A DNA stretch of 64,000 nucleotides from Amycolatopsis balhimycina FH 1894. GTDB taxonomy: Bacteria; Actinomycetota; Actinomycetes; Mycobacteriales; Pseudonocardiaceae. The DNA lies in NCBI RefSeq assembly GCF_000384295.1, contig NZ_KB913037.1, forward strand, positions 1,094,762 through 1,158,761. Reading direction: 5' to 3'. Shown in pieces: positions 63,420-64,000 of this stretch (positions within the stretch are counted from its first letter, which is position 1; every line of letters begins with the position of its first letter). The notes beneath the pieces were generated by a model that did not search any database, had not been told where the DNA came from, and worked only from the letters and a program-made list of their open reading frames with translations. Made by a program: the position numbers and the translations under genes.

Positions 63420-63617
63420 CAGCTGGTCAAACCAGGATCCCGTGACTCCCGCCGACGTCCTGACAACGGCGTGCAGTACGGCCAGCTCGGCGCCACCAAC
63501 ATGCACGCGCATTTCGGGGCGGCCCGCCCATCTGGCGATCCCCCGGCGACGGCAACCGGAAGCAACGACGCCAAGCCCGCCCCTCCGGAGCAGAACAGCA
63601 GCCCGCGACCTGCGTAA
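63420..63617 (+). pseudogene. Fragment with an amyloid-like VQYGQLG motif
   Basis: An open frame without start codon ends at TAA 63615-63617 and reads PDNGVQYGQLGATNMHAHFG followed by a Pro/Ala-rich tail. The segment resembles RHIM-like motifs in STAND-associated proteins. Probably the 3' end of a deleted gene; about 30 bases before the tRNA remnant. Confidence 0.3.
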
Positions 63618-63649
63618 GTACACGTTTCGACTGGTCGAGCTATGTGTCG

Positions 63650-63701
63650 CACTTCCCTGACACGGAAGAGGTCACTGGTTCAATCCCAGTATCGCGCACC
63701 A
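63650..63701 (+). tRNA. tRNA-Val(GAC) 3' half, probable attachment-site copy
   Basis: Visible parts: a perfect anticodon stem CTTCC/GGAAG with loop CTGACAC (anticodon GAC at 63659-63661), a perfect T arm ACTGG-TTCAATC-CCAGT, the 3' acceptor strand ATCGCGC and encoded A-CCA. The 5' acceptor strand (should be GCGCGAT) and D arm are not present upstream. A 3' half tRNA with CCA is the usual trace of tRNA-targeted integration, where the integrase crossover is in the anticodon or T region. Not a functional tRNA as it stands. Confidence 0.75.
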
Positions 63702-63719
63702 CATGTTTTCGCAGGTCAG

Positions 63720-63752
63720 AAGCCCTGTCCCTCCCCGGAGGGGCGGGGCTTT
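63720..63752 (+). terminator. Hairpin terminator-like structure after the tRNA remnant
   Basis: AAGCCC at 63720-63725 pairs with GGGCTT at 63746-63751, and CCCTCC with GGAGGG inside, giving a GC-rich hairpin followed by TTTC. It matches the factor-independent terminators that follow actinomycete tRNA genes. Confidence 0.6.
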
Positions 63753-63820
63753 CAGCTGTCAGTCGGCGACGATCCGGCGACGGCCCCCGGACCCGGCCCG
63801 ATCACCCGCTGGGACCGCAG

Positions 63821-64000
63821 GTGCGGGAACCACGACACCAGCTTCGCCCGCTCGCCCGGGTACAAGGCTACGTCGCCGGGATCCTGGCGACGCTTTCCTT
63901 GCTGTCCTTGGTGTTCTACTACGCGAACGCCTTCCTGCCCATCGGCCGAATCACGTCGATGGCGTGGACAGTGATCGTCGCGATCGTTCTGCTGCGGCGT
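63821..64000 (+). CDS. Membrane protein, N-terminal fragment (runs off the window)
   Basis: From GTG 63821 the frame reads REPRHQLRPLARVQGYV, then a membrane helix AGILATLSLLSLVFYYAN and a second one beginning SMAWTVIVAIVLL at the window edge. The positive-inside basic leader fits a polytopic membrane protein; family unknown. It lies beyond the tRNA remnant and is probably core chromosome. Confidence 0.5.
   Translation, partial: MREPRHQLRPLARVQGYVAGILATLSLLSLVFYYANAFLPIGRITSMAWTVIVAIVLLRR

Noticed and set aside
63045..63623. 192-codon minus-strand frame near the right edge
   Set aside because: Composition is irregular, no start signal, no domain.
1..64000. CRISPR arrays, rRNA genes, complete tRNAs
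   Set aside because: No regularly spaced repeats, no rRNA signatures, and only the partial tRNA-Val were seen by eye; weak tRNAs could be missed without a covariance model.

Overview
The window is high-GC DNA with GTG/TTG starts, ATGA/GTGA-coupled operons, Shine-Dalgarno sites and actinobacterial families (Scr1/DUF5753 regulators, DUF6355, FxS and graspetide RiPP genes, WXG100, AfsR-like STAND ATPases). It looks like a filamentous actinomycete, most likely Pseudonocardiaceae (Amycolatopsis-like); the genus is an inference. A 3' half of tRNA-Val(GAC) with its CCA end lies near the right edge (63.65-63.70 kb), as expected for the displaced half of an attachment site. Much of the window may therefore be an integrated island, although no integrase is visible.

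Layout. 1-5.5 kb: minus-strand Tad/Flp pilus assembly operon (SAF/CpaB-like, CpaE-like, TadA ATPase, TadB, start of TadC) preceded by a lipoprotein and a secreted protein. 5.8-7.2 kb: small secreted DUF6355-type protein and a lipoprotein. 7.2-12.3 kb: XRE-NB-ARC-TPR regulator, then an XRE / ImmA-IrrE peptidase / MAB_1171c-like membrane protein / F420-type nitroreductase operon. 12.3-14.4 kb: decayed amidohydrolase and HAD phosphatase genes. 14.4-21.2 kb: NUDIX, regulators, and a tight operon DUF5753 regulator / small protein / radical SAM-SPASM / thymidylate-kinase-like / EEP phosphodiesterase / NUDIX.

21.2-31.5 kb is the strongest candidate for an undescribed system: an Mrr-like nuclease followed by a single protein fusing an N-terminal caspase (His-Cys dyad) to a Ski2-like DExH helicase. 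Nearby is a large gene with a zinc ribbon and PD-(D/E)XK nuclease tail that has been split by an IS21 element. 31.9-36.1 kb: STAND NB-ARC-TPR protein and a graspetide remnant (truncated ATP-grasp ligase plus intact PIMT-like methyltransferase). 36-42 kb: decayed phage-like genes, small membrane proteins, a GNAT gene (with a degenerate copy at 21.2 kb), and imuA'/imuB and transposase scraps.

42-48.6 kb holds a second caspase locus (two-TM protein, caspase, TM-anchored partner) and next to it a TPR-CHAT protease module. 48.7-57.5 kb is a graveyard of fragments (IS110, DNA cytosine methylase, LtrA, MoxR ATPase, HExxH domain) around two copies of an FxSxx-COOH-type SAV_2336/NB-ARC protein. 57.6-60.4 kb: AT-richer cyclase-like gene and two membrane proteins. 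60.6-62.8 kb: ThiF-like gene split by an IS630 element that carries a passenger gene. Taken together the right two thirds read as a defence and conflict island with heavy turnover: caspase, CHAT, STAND and nuclease proteins, many pseudogenes, and at least two complete insertion sequences that have broken resident genes.
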